Source: an uncultured Rikenellaceae bacterium
GTDB taxonomy: Bacteria; Bacteroidota; Bacteroidia; Bacteroidales; Rikenellaceae
Direction of reading: 5' to 3'
Length of the DNA stretch: 8,167 nt
Assembly (NCBI GenBank): GCA_949284665.1
Contig: CASDWR010000238.1
Span: 1 to 8,167, forward strand
Shown in pieces: positions 1-6,837 of the stretch. Numbering within the stretch: the first letter of the stretch is position 1; the number at the start of each line of letters is the position of its first letter. Both the position numbers and the translations under genes were made by a program. The notes under the pieces were generated by a model. It searched no databases. It saw only the letters and a list, made by a program, of their open reading frames with translations, and had not been told where the DNA came from.

Positions 1-31
1 AAAAGAGAAGCCAATGCGTTCAGAAATATAA

Positions 32-59
32 CAATTTTTATTGAACAGGATAAAAATTG
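32..59. repeat. AT-rich inverted repeat, possible weak terminator after glnS
   Basis: A perfect 10-bp inverted repeat, CAATTTTTAT (32-41) and ATAAAAATTG (50-59), encloses an 8-base loop. On the minus strand it lies about 130 bases beyond the glnS stop and is followed by a moderately T-rich stretch (TTATATTTC), so it could help end transcription. The stem has only two G-C pairs, so it would be weak. The rest of 1-187 holds the parS site at 159-176 and no credible gene. Confidence 0.35.
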
Positions 60-158
60 AACCTACAAACCTATCATTGCCCTCTGCCACAAATTCTACG
101 ACAAGAAACATAAAATAAAGAGTGACTAATTTAAATCAATAAATGGCCACCCTTTATT

Positions 159-176
159 TTGTTCCACGTGGAACAA
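159..176. other. parS: parS centromere site (ParB binding), perfect palindrome
   Basis: TTGTTCCACGTGGAACAA is a perfect 18-bp palindrome. Its central 16 bases (160-175), TGTTCCACGTGGAACA, match the chromosomal parS pattern: the classic site is TGTTTCACGTGAAACA, and the Pseudomonas form has the same CC/GG variant. ParB binds this site, loads as a CTP-dependent clamp, and with ParA and SMC organises and segregates the origin region. The site is non-coding, 12 bases past the glnS stop. It is unlikely to be a terminator, because the symmetry has no spacer and on the minus strand it is followed by AAATAAA instead of T's. No parA or parB gene is in the window. Confidence 0.86.
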
Positions 177-187
177 TCCATGTTAAT

Positions 188-1867
188 TTATTTCGATTTT
201 TTCGCCCAAGAATCCTTCAACTCAACAGTACGATTAAAAACAATTTTTTCAGGTGTCGTGTCGGGATCTACACAAAAATAACCTACACGCTCAAACTGAA
301 ACTTGTCACCTATTGATGACTCTGCCAACGATGGCTCCACAAAAACTTTCGACACAACTTTCGACTCTGGATTCAAATAATCAAGAAATGTCTTGCCATC
401 CTCAACATCATTCGGATCCTCTTTCAAAAAAAGATTTGAATAAAAACGTACTTCCGCCTCCTTCGCATCCTTAACAGAAACCCAATGTATAACCCCTTTC
501 ACACGCCTACCATCGGATGAAGAACCATTTCCTGACATGGGATCGTACGTACAGCGCAACTCTGTTACATTACCATCCGAATCCTTAATAACCTCCTCAC
601 AACAAATCAAATACGAATAACGTAACCGAACTTCTGCTCCTGGTGCCAAACGATAATATTTAGGAGGGGGAGTCTCCATAAAATCCGTAGATTCGATATA
701 TATTTCACGTGAAAAAGGAACCGATCGTTTACCCGCACTCTCATCTTCTGGATTGTTGACCGCCTCGAAATATTCAGTCTTTCCTTCTGGATAATTCGTA
801 ATAACGACTTTCAATGGGCGAACAACTGCCATACGACGCTGTGCTGTTTTGTTCAAATCTTCACGAACACAAAACTCCAACAAGGAAAGATCGATAACAT
901 TGTCACGTTTGGCTACACCCACCTTGTCGGCAAAAGCACGAATGGAAGCTGGTGTATATCCCTTGCGCCGTAAAGCACAAATAGTAGGCATTCGGGGATC
1001 ATCCCACCCACTAACAATCTCATTCTGAACTAATTGTAGCAACTTCCGCTTACTCATAACCGTATGGGTAAGGTTGAGTCTTGCAAATTCGTATTGATGA
1101 CTGGGATATATACCCAATTCCTGAATGAACCAATCATAAAGCGGACGATGCACATCAAACTCAAGAGTGCAGATCGAATGAGTGATCCGTTCAATGGAGT
1201 CGCATTGACCGTGCGCATAATCGTACATGGGATAGATACACCAACGATTTCCCGTACGATGATGGTCGGCGTGGATAATCCGATACATAATCGGATCACG
1301 GAAAAGCATATTGGGATGAGACATATCGATTTTTGCACGTAGCACTTTCGATCCATCAGGAAATTCCCCGTTTTTCATGCGTTCGAAAAGATCGAGATTT
1401 TCTTCTACCGTACGATTACGCCAGGGACTTTCCACACCGGGTTGATTAACAGTACCACGATTAAGACGTATCTGCTCTTGAGTCTGATCGTCGACATAAG
1501 CTTTTCCCTTGCGAATCAGTTCAACGGCCCAAAGATAAAGTTGATCGAAATAATCGGATGCATAAAATTCATTTGCCCATTGAAAACCAAGCCATTGTAT
1601 ATCTTCTTTGATGGAGTCTACATATTCGGTATCTTCCTTTACGGGGTTGGTATCGTCGAAACGCAGGTTGCACTGACCGCCGTATTTTTTTGCCAGACCG
1701 AAATTAAGGCAAATACTTTTGGCATGACCGATGTGAAGATATCCGTTCGGCTCGGGTGGAAAACGGGTCTGCACCCTTTTTTCACCATGTGCAAGCGAAT
1801 CTTCAATAATCTCTTCGAGAAAATTCAATGACTTTTCCCTGTTATCCTCTTCGTTGATGACCACCAT
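188..1867 (-). CDS. glnS: glutaminyl-tRNA synthetase (GlnRS)
   Basis: A cytoplasmic class I aminoacyl-tRNA synthetase that charges tRNA-Gln with glutamine using ATP. The 559-residue protein is close to the roughly 550 typical of bacterial GlnRS. The N-terminal Rossmann catalytic half opens with [16 protein letters not shown], giving HIGH at residues 45-48, and the second ATP-binding loop is VMSKRK (270-275), the KMSKS equivalent. LRFDDTNP (68-75) and [14 protein letters not shown] (234-247) are typical of GlnRS and not of bacterial GluRS. The C-terminal half (about 345-559) is the beta-barrel anticodon-binding region. I chose the ATG at 1865-1867. An in-frame TTG at 1886-1888 would add seven residues but overlaps an exact TAnnTTTG promoter element and so cannot be the start of that transcript. 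The leader is short and A-rich with no Shine-Dalgarno. It stands as its own unit, since a terminator separates it from the S46 gene. A parS-like sequence lies inside the coding region at 701-716. Confidence 0.97.
   Translation of the reverse strand: MVVINEEDNREKSLNFLEEIIEDSLAHGEKRVQTRFPPEPNGYLHIGHAKSICLNFGLAKKYGGQCNLRFDDTNPVKEDTEYVDSIKEDIQWLGFQWANEFYASDYFDQLYLWAVELIRKGKAYVDDQTQEQIRLNRGTVNQPGVESPWRNRTVEENLDLFERMKNGEFPDGSKVLRAKIDMSHPNMLFRDPIMYRIIHADHHRTGNRWCIYPMYDYAHGQCDSIERITHSICTLEFDVHRPLYDWFIQELGIYPSHQYEFARLNLTHTVMSKRKLLQLVQNEIVSGWDDPRMPTICALRRKGYTPASIRAFADKVGVAKRDNVIDLSLLEFCVREDLNKTAQRRMAVVRPLKVVITNYPEGKTEYFEAVNNPEDESAGKRSVPFSREIYIESTDFMETPPPKYYRLAPGAEVRLRYSYLICCEEVIKDSDGNVTELRCTYDPMSGNGSSSDGRRVKGVIHWVSVKDAKEAEVRFYSNLFLKEDPNDVEDGKTFLDYLNPESKVVSKVFVEPSLAESSIGDKFQFERVGYFCVDPDTTPEKIVFNRTVELKDSWAKKSK
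701..716. other. parS: parS-like site inside glnS
   Basis: TATTTCACGTGAAAAA matches the classic parS TGTTTCACGTGAAACA at 14 of 16 positions and contains the perfect 12-bp palindrome TTTCACGTGAAA (703-714). It is embedded in glnS codons for about residues 384-389 (PFSREI), so the coding sequence constrains it; parS sites inside genes are known, for example in Bacillus subtilis spo0J. It lies 525 bases from the stronger site at 160-175. The mismatches, G to A at position 2 and C to A at position 15, may lower ParB affinity. The coding context could also produce the core by chance, so this call is weaker than the first. Confidence 0.6.
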
Positions 1868-1885
1868 ACGTTTATAAATTTTTCG

Positions 1886-1893
1886 CAAAGTTA
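1886..1893 (-). promoter_or_regulatory. Bacteroidota -7 promoter element for glnS
   Basis: The minus strand reads TAACTTTG, an exact match to the TAnnTTTG element used by the Bacteroidota primary sigma factor. It sits 18 bases upstream of the glnS ATG, so transcription would begin roughly 12-15 bases before the start codon. I do not see a clear TTTG at the expected -33 position; the nearest similar tract, TTGAC, is too far upstream. The element lies between the preceding terminator and glnS, as expected for a separate transcription unit. Confidence 0.65.
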
Positions 1894-1923
1894 ATACAAT
1901 AATCGGCTTTCAGTGGCAGTGTC

Positions 1924-1958
1924 AAGAAAAAAGAGGGTCGTGCACGATGCACGCCCCC
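1924..1958 (-). terminator. intrinsic terminator after the S46 peptidase gene
   Basis: On the minus strand a GC-rich hairpin has arms GGGGCGTGC and GCACGACCC, with one internal mismatch (T1938 opposite C1954) and the loop ATCGT. It is followed at once by TCTTTTTTCTT. It begins about 33 bases past the S46 stop codon and ends before the glnS promoter element. This is the most canonical intrinsic terminator in the window and separates the two genes. Confidence 0.8.
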
Positions 1959-1990
1959 TTAATTTACCATCACATAACAAGCACGAAATA

Positions 1991-4174
1991 CTACTCGACA
2001 ATGGTCATTTCATCAAGCAGATATCCGGCGCCGCCGAAACGATCGATCAAAAAGAGTACATACCTTATATCTACATTGATACAACGTTGCAATCGGGGTT
2101 CGAAAACAATGTCTCCGCTCATGGCCTCCCAATTGCCATCAAAGGCAAGTCCGATTAATTCACCGTCTGCATTGAGAACCGGGCTGCCGGAGTTACCGCC
2201 AGTAATATCGTTGTTAGTAAGAAAAGCGACATGAAGTTCCGGATTTGCTGACAAATCGGCGCGCAACTTGCGACCCTTTTTCACAAAGGGGTACTCGCCA
2301 TAACGACCATAATTGCCTTCTGCATAAAGTTCTTTCAATTTGGCAGGAACGGTAAATTCCGTTGGATTCGAAGGATCTTCTTTTTCAATGACTCCCTTAA
2401 GGGTAGTAAAATAATTGTATTCGATACCATCCGCAGGAGAGTAGGGCAATACTTGCCCATACGTCAATCGTATGGTAAAATTGGCATCTGGATAATGATT
2501 CACATTGGGTTCCATCTCCATCAGTCCGGCGACATAAAGTCGTTTGCCCTCGGCAAAACTTTCAACAGTTACAGACAATGTATCTCTTAATTCACTCAAT
2601 CGGTTGACTGCCGAAGTGCGTAATACGTTCGCAGGATCACACTCTAGTTTTTTCGGGTCATAATCGGACAGAAAAGCCTCAAATTTCGTCTGATTGGCAA
2701 AAACGGAATTATCATACAAATAATTGACATAAGCCTCCAAATCGCCCCGGAAATCGGCATCGATAACCTCGGCAAAAAAAGTCGGAAGGTGGCCGGCGGG
2801 CACATGTTCACGCAAAAGTGCAAGCATACGAAGTGTTACCTTGCGATCGGTAGCTTCATTATAGTCCTTATAAAGTTTTTGAGCAAATTGAGAAATTTTG
2901 CCGGCAGCACGCAATGAATCGGGATTAACACCTGACAATCGAAACGAAGAAACCATAGAACCGATCTCAACGCCAGTAAAAATAGTCTCGGTTAAAAATT
3001 GCATTTCGCTTTGTGCGGGCGTACGTTTCTCAATGGCAAGGCGAATCATATCCAGGGCATGACCGTACTTTTCGTTACGCACGGGATCAGCAGCTGCCCA
3101 CGCCAAAAAATTCTTTTCCTGAAGTTCCTTTTTATCTTTGACCTTCAATTTTTTCAATGCGGCATTCATACCGATCGAATTTTTCCAATAATTCGAAGAC
3201 GAAGCATACTTCGAGGCATACTGAATACGTATCTTAGGATCGGATGCCATATCAGCTTTCAGAATATTTTGGCGTTCACCCCGTACAAGAATGCGATTCG
3301 GATTGGTCACATTGAGAACTTGATCCACTTCGAAAGAGGTCATATAACGGTCTGTACTGCCTGGAAAGCCCATAATCATGGCAAAATCACCGGGTCTGTA
3401 GCCTTTCAGCGACACTTTCAAATAAGAGGGAGCCTTATAAGGCACATTCTCCTTGGAATAGGGGGCCGGTGAACCATCGGGTGCGGAATAGACACGGAAA
3501 ATCGAAAAATCTCCCGTATGTCTGGGCCACATCCAGTTGTCCGTATCACCACCGAATTTACCAATGGATGCAGGAGGGGCACCGACGAACCGGATATCCG
3601 TATATTCGTCAATAACAAAAACAAAATACTGATTACCTTCGTAAAACTCATTGATCTGGATGAGTTTTCCTGGATACTGTTTTGTAAAGGATTCACGGAG
3701 TGCCTTTATGTTTTCGACGACAATCTTCTGCCTTTCGCTTGCTTGTGCAATATCGGGAACACTGCCCAACACATCGCCGGTCACGTCCACGATGTGACGG
3801 ATAAACTTGACAGTCAACCCGGGGACAGGAAGTTCCTCTGAACGATCCATTGCCCAATAGCCATCGGCAAGGTAGTCGTGCTCGACACTGCTCAATTGCT
3901 GAATAGGGCCATAGCCGCAATGGTGATTCGTAAAAAGCAATCCTTCCGGAGAAACGATTTCCCCTGTACAACCACGACCGAAAATGACTATCGCATCTTT
4001 CAATGAATTGCCGTTGTCATTGTAAATCTCCGATACATCGATTTTCAATCCCTTTTCTTTCATGTCAACTGCATTGATTTTCTGCAGATAAGGCAGCATC
4101 CACATGCCTTCGTCAGCCGACACCGAATAAGCAAGCGTCATCAATCCGACCAACCATAAACAAAAACGTCTCAT
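1991..4174 (-). CDS. secreted S46 family dipeptidyl-peptidase, DPP7-like
   Basis: A serine exopeptidase expected to remove dipeptides from the N-terminus of peptides in the periplasm, feeding amino-acid uptake. The 727-residue length is close to that of Porphyromonas DPP7 and DPP11. Residues 1-20 form a signal peptide with a likely cut after VSA, before DEGMW. The chymotrypsin-fold catalytic triad is visible: His85 in TNHHCGYG, Asp222 in RHTGDFS and Ser662 in GGNSGSP. Asn213, Trp214 and Arg218 in DNWMWPRH match the residues known to hold the substrate N-terminus, and the helical cap domain spans roughly residues 260-570. The residue 18 after the catalytic serine, which sets P1 preference, is Gly680 in FDGNWE. 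DPP11 has Arg there and DPP7 has Gly, so a DPP7-like preference for hydrophobic P1 residues is inferred. The ATG at 4172-4174 is fixed by the signal peptide. The leader is A-rich with no Shine-Dalgarno and no exact promoter match. A clear terminator follows the gene. Confidence 0.94.
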   Translation of the reverse strand: MRRFCLWLVGLMTLAYSVSADEGMWMLPYLQKINAVDMKEKGLKIDVSEIYNDNGNSLKDAIVIFGRGCTGEIVSPEGLLFTNHHCGYGPIQQLSSVEHDYLADGYWAMDRSEELPVPGLTVKFIRHIVDVTGDVLGSVPDIAQASERQKIVVENIKALRESFTKQYPGKLIQINEFYEGNQYFVFVIDEYTDIRFVGAPPASIGKFGGDTDNWMWPRHTGDFSIFRVYSAPDGSPAPYSKENVPYKAPSYLKVSLKGYRPGDFAMIMGFPGSTDRYMTSFEVDQVLNVTNPNRILVRGERQNILKADMASDPKIRIQYASKYASSSNYWKNSIGMNAALKKLKVKDKKELQEKNFLAWAAADPVRNEKYGHALDMIRLAIEKRTPAQSEMQFLTETIFTGVEIGSMVSSFRLSGVNPDSLRAAGKISQFAQKLYKDYNEATDRKVTLRMLALLREHVPAGHLPTFFAEVIDADFRGDLEAYVNYLYDNSVFANQTKFEAFLSDYDPKKLECDPANVLRTSAVNRLSELRDTLSVTVESFAEGKRLYVAGLMEMEPNVNHYPDANFTIRLTYGQVLPYSPADGIEYNYFTTLKGVIEKEDPSNPTEFTVPAKLKELYAEGNYGRYGEYPFVKKGRKLRADLSANPELHVAFLTNNDITGGNSGSPVLNADGELIGLAFDGNWEAMSGDIVFEPRLQRCINVDIRYVLFLIDRFGGAGYLLDEMTIVE

Positions 4175-4296
4175 ACTAAAGCTATTTTTTACGTTATATT
4201 TACAGCAACAAAAGTTTCTGGCAAAGCAATAAACGAATCCTCCTTTTCAACGAGAATATCGAAAATATGTTATTATAAAGGGACACAGGCCTGTCA

Positions 4297-5232
4297 TTAA
4301 GACAAATCGAGCATTGCACGAATCGACCCTTCAGCCTTTTTGCGAATATCTTCATCGATTTCCACTACAGGAGTCTCATTACGCAGACACTCGATCATCT
4401 TGTCCAATGAAACCATTTTCATATATTCGCAAAAATTACATCCGCCCGACATATTTGCCGGTATGGTCAGGAAAGACTTTTCGGGACAGCGACGACGCAA
4501 TTCGTAAAGAATACCAGGTTCGGTCACTACGATAAACTCTTTCGAAGCATCCCTCTCGCAAAATGAGAGGATTTCGGCAGTACTCCCCACGAAATCCGCT
4601 TCAGCCAATACGGAAGCCGGACATTCGGGATGCGCCACGACTTTGGCTCCTGGATATTGCCCACGTACCAGCTGGATCCTTTCTGGGGAAAAGCTCTCAT
4701 GCACATGACATGCCCCATCCCAAAGAACCATATCGCGTCCTGTTTTCCGTCGTACATAGTCGCCGAGATTTCGGTCCGGAGCAAAAATAATTCTCTCGCC
4801 GGCTGGCAATGCCGAAACGATTCGAACAGCATTGGATGATGTGCAACAGATATCCGTGAGTGCTTTCACTTCTACCGACGTATTCACATAAGCCACGACC
4901 CGATGATCTGGATAGCGACGTTTCATGGCAGCCAAATCCTCGGCACGACACGAATCAGCCAGCGAACATCCGGCAAGCAGATCGGGGATCAGCACTTTTT
5001 TGTCCGGCGACAAAATTTTGGCAGTTTCCGCCATGAAACGCACACCGGCAAAGAGAATGATCTTCGCATCGGTGGCGGCAGCCTGTTGCGACAGAGCAAG
5101 CGAATCGCCGACAAAATCGGCAGCAGCCTGTACCTCGTCTACCGTGTAGTAATGAGCAAGTATCACGGCATTTTTTTCCCTCTTCAGACGAATGATCTCG
5201 TCGAGTTTATCCGTGGAATTCCGGTCAACCAT
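4297..5232 (-). CDS. nadA: quinolinate synthase NadA
   Basis: A cytoplasmic [4Fe-4S] enzyme that condenses iminoaspartate, made by NadB, with dihydroxyacetone phosphate to give quinolinate for de novo NAD synthesis. The 311 residues match the shorter NadA type. The three pseudo-symmetric domains are marked by conserved motifs: AHYY (26-29), GVRFMAETA (63-71), PDLLAGCS (83-90), YVNTS (115-119), APDRNLGDY (151-159), AHPECP (200-205), GSTAEI (216-221), TEPGI (237-241) and GCNFCEYMK (264-272). The expected cluster ligands are Cys89, Cys204 and one of Cys265/Cys268. The ATG at 5230-5232 gives the normal N-terminus, and the leader before it is A/T-only with no Shine-Dalgarno. Neither nadB nor nadC is visible; the S46 gene follows 122 bases downstream. 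A 15-bp palindrome (5247-5261) just upstream could be a control site. Confidence 0.97.
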   Translation of the reverse strand: MVDRNSTDKLDEIIRLKREKNAVILAHYYTVDEVQAAADFVGDSLALSQQAAATDAKIILFAGVRFMAETAKILSPDKKVLIPDLLAGCSLADSCRAEDLAAMKRRYPDHRVVAYVNTSVEVKALTDICCTSSNAVRIVSALPAGERIIFAPDRNLGDYVRRKTGRDMVLWDGACHVHESFSPERIQLVRGQYPGAKVVAHPECPASVLAEADFVGSTAEILSFCERDASKEFIVVTEPGILYELRRRCPEKSFLTIPANMSGGCNFCEYMKMVSLDKMIECLRNETPVVEIDEDIRKKAEGSIRAMLDLS

Positions 5233-5246
5233 TTTTTATTTTTTTA

Positions 5247-5261
5247 TCAATTTTAAATTGA
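5247..5261. promoter_or_regulatory. palindrome upstream of nadA, possible operator
   Basis: TCAATTTTAAATTGA is a perfect inverted repeat (7-bp arms around one T). It ends 14 bases before the nadA start codon, where the start of transcription or the leader is expected. A near-match to the -7 promoter element, TATTATTG on the minus strand (5269-5276, one mismatch from TAnnTTTG), lies just upstream, so the palindrome would cover +1. NAD synthesis is often repressed in bacteria, which makes an operator plausible. In sequence this AT-rich, however, such symmetry can arise by chance, and I do not recognise the motif. Confidence 0.3.
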
Positions 5262-5295
5262 AAATAAACAATAATAAAAATAAAGGGTGTTTACA

Positions 5296-5634
5296 ATGTT
5301 CACAACTTTCCGGGAGTGTCTTGTAAAATGCAGTTGTCAAAAATTATCGACACTATCGGCAATAAAACGAAGCACTGAAAAAACTCATTTTCTTTTTATT
5401 ATAGTTTTATTTATCTTTTTTTCAACAGATGTTTATAATGTTGTCAACAAATGAACAACTCTATAAATAGCCAGATTTCCGATCGAAAAATGTGAATAAA
5501 CCGATCACTTTTTTTTATCTTTTTCTTTTGCTTTTTTCAAGTTGTTTCGATATGGATGTTTTTCGGAAACTCGCAAGTCTGGAAACCGGGAAAAGGTAAA
5601 TATTTTTTCACATCTTTTTGTGAAGTTGTCAACA
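5296..5634. other. oriC: candidate replication origin (oriC) with DnaA-box-like cluster
   Basis: The 396-base gap between mrp and nadA (5233-5628) is strongly AT-rich and holds no credible gene. It carries 9-mers related to the DnaA box TTATNCACA: an exact TTATTCACA on the minus strand (5491-5499), TTTTTCACA (5604-5612), TTATCGACA (5344-5352), TTGTCAACA twice (5441-5449 and 5626-5634), TTTTCAACA (5419-5427) and ATGTTCACA (5296-5304). The last copies differ from the consensus at one or two positions. T-rich tracts that could unwind lie among them. GATCACTTTTTTT (5503-5515) resembles the E. coli oriC 13-mer and sits three bases from the best box, and TTATCTTTTT occurs at 5411-5420 and 5515-5524. 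The parS sites about 5 kb away add context. Against this, no dnaA is in view, AT-rich DNA favours chance matches, and the nadA promoter must share the region. Confidence 0.4.
5491..5499 (-). other. DnaA box match
   Basis: The minus strand reads TTATTCACA, an exact match to the relaxed DnaA-box consensus TTATNCACA (one base from TTATCCACA). It lies in the middle of the mrp-nadA gap, three bases from the T-rich GATCACTTTTTTT element. It is the best single box in the candidate origin. One 9-mer of this kind could occur by chance in 8 kb, so its weight comes from the surrounding cluster. Confidence 0.45.
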
Positions 5635-6684
5635 CTTTGCCTCGAGTTTATGAACAATCTTTTGGGCAATGTCGCGGAAGTACTGTTCGGCTGCTTGTGA
5701 GTTCCCCGATGCGGTCCGTCCTTCGTCGCTTCCTTCCATGACAGACTGAATGAGTGGAACAGGCCCCAAAAAATCGACACCTTCGGTACGTGCTAAATTT
5801 TCCGCTCCGCTCCGTCCAAAAATGTAATATCGGTTGTCGGGCAGTTCCGCAGGAGTAAACCACGCCATGTTTTCGATCAGTCCCAATACCGGAATGGCGA
5901 TTTTTGGCGCCCGAAACATTCGGATTCCTCGCAGTACATCGGCCAATGCCATCTGTTGTGGTGTGGAAACAATAACCGCCCCATCGATTTTCAACTCACC
6001 GATAATCGAAAGATGAACATCTCCTGTGCCGGGTGGCAGATCAATGAGCAGAAAGTCGAGTTCTTCCCATAATGTTTGGTGAATCAATTGTTTGAGTGCA
6101 TTGACAGCCATTGGACCACGCCAGATCAGAGCATCGGTGGGTGCAATGAAAAAACCGATTGAAGCGATTTTGATTCCTCCTGAAACGGCAGGCAGAATGT
6201 ACTCTTCGTTGCCGTTGACCAATGCCTCGGGCAAATATCCCTCTACACCGAACAGTTTCGGTTGTGACGGGCCATAGATGTCTGCATCCAGAATCCCCAC
6301 CCGGTAACCCATATTGCGGAGCGCAACGGCAAGATTAGCCGTCACCGTAGACTTCCCGACTCCTCCTTTGGCCGATGACACTGCGATGATCCGGCGAATG
6401 TCGCCCGTTGTGGTCGCCTGCCGTTCGACAGGCTTTTGTGCGGGTACGCCCTCCTTGACGATCACATTGATCTTTGCTGCTGGGAACTCCTTACCAAGGA
6501 GTTCGACGATTTGGCGTTTGATGGAATTCGTAAACGGATCGCGATTTCGCGGAAAGGCAAGTGCTACCGTGATTTTACCCTCTTCCGTCGAGATGTTTTC
6601 AACGATTCCCGCAGTGACGATATCGCTTTTCGTTTCGGGGTGTACGATGTTGCGCAACAACCTTTCGATTTGTGGTCTCTCCAT
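5629..6684 (-). CDS. Mrp/NBP35/ApbC-family P-loop ATPase, Fe-S cluster carrier type
   Basis: A cytoplasmic SIMIBI-class ATPase of the Mrp (ApbC/NBP35) family, thought to carry or insert Fe-S clusters into target enzymes. Residues 1 to about 80 form the MIP18-like (DUF59) domain, and the ATPase domain starts near residue 97. It has the deviant Walker A KGGVGKS (106-112), LDADIYGPSQP (132-142) and Walker B region FLLIDLPPGTGD (211-222). The segment that carries CxxC in E. coli Mrp reads ENMAWFTPAELPDNRYYIFG (271-290) here and has no cysteine. The only cysteine in the 351-residue protein is the last residue, so the usual CxxC-bridged cluster cannot form. I chose the ATG at 6682-6684, where the DUF59 domain begins. 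The frame stays open 49 codons further upstream, but that part is not family-like and contains an exact promoter element (6707-6714). There is no Shine-Dalgarno; the leader is short and A-rich. The stop lies within the DnaA-box-like cluster. Confidence 0.92.
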   Translation of the reverse strand: MERPQIERLLRNIVHPETKSDIVTAGIVENISTEEGKITVALAFPRNRDPFTNSIKRQIVELLGKEFPAAKINVIVKEGVPAQKPVERQATTTGDIRRIIAVSSAKGGVGKSTVTANLAVALRNMGYRVGILDADIYGPSQPKLFGVEGYLPEALVNGNEEYILPAVSGGIKIASIGFFIAPTDALIWRGPMAVNALKQLIHQTLWEELDFLLIDLPPGTGDVHLSIIGELKIDGAVIVSTPQQMALADVLRGIRMFRAPKIAIPVLGLIENMAWFTPAELPDNRYYIFGRSGAENLARTEGVDFLGPVPLIQSVMEGSDEGRTASGNSQAAEQYFRDIAQKIVHKLEAKC

Positions 6685-6706
6685 GCTTGTTCCGGTTTTA
6701 ACAGGA

Positions 6707-6714
6707 CAAAGGTA
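6707..6714 (-). promoter_or_regulatory. Bacteroidota -7 promoter element for the mrp-family gene
   Basis: The minus strand reads TACCTTTG, an exact TAnnTTTG match, 22 bases upstream of the chosen ATG, giving a leader of roughly 15-20 bases. No clear -33 TTTG is visible. Together with the similar element before glnS, it supports both the taxonomic call and the choice of the shorter gene start. Confidence 0.65.
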
Positions 6715-6837
6715 GTACAATATTTTTTTTCCGCATCGGTCCGTGCTATTCTTTCTCCAGGAAGGATTATTACCGTGACATTTGTCCGGATTTGCTGGCG
6801 TTTTTTTCAAGCGTGTCCGATCTGTTTTCATATAACG

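Noticed and set aside
159..176. The palindrome as an intrinsic terminator for glnS
   Set aside because: The dyad has no spacer, and on the minus strand it is followed by AAATAAA instead of a T-run; it matches parS much better.
1442..1831. 129-codon open frame on the plus strand inside glnS
   Set aside because: It overlaps the most conserved part of GlnRS (including HIGH) in antisense and has no recognisable features of its own.
1868..1888. Seven-residue TTG-started extension of GlnRS
   Set aside because: The TTG is inside the exact TAACTTTG promoter element, and the ATG at 1865-1867 gives the normal family length.
2999..3472. 157-codon open frame on the plus strand inside the S46 gene
   Set aside because: It is antisense to a well-supported peptidase, and I recognise no family, signal or promoter; it is a shadow of the real gene.
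4177..4184. TAGCTTTA as the S46 gene promoter -7 element
   Set aside because: It has one mismatch and lies only two bases from the ATG, so the transcript would start inside the gene.
4282..4295. ACAGGCCTGT palindrome just after the nadA stop as a terminator
   Set aside because: The possible stem is short and followed by GTCCCTTTATAATAAC without a real T-run; too weak to list as a terminator.
5607..5624. TTCACA-N6-TGTGAA as a CRP/FNR-type operator
   Set aside because: The half-sites are in the opposite order to CRP sites (TGTGA-N6-TCACA), and it lies downstream of mrp and far from the nadA start.
6685..6831. 49-codon N-terminal extension of the Mrp-family protein
   Set aside because: It is not family-like and contains the exact promoter element TACCTTTG; the DUF59 domain begins at the internal ATG at 6682-6684.
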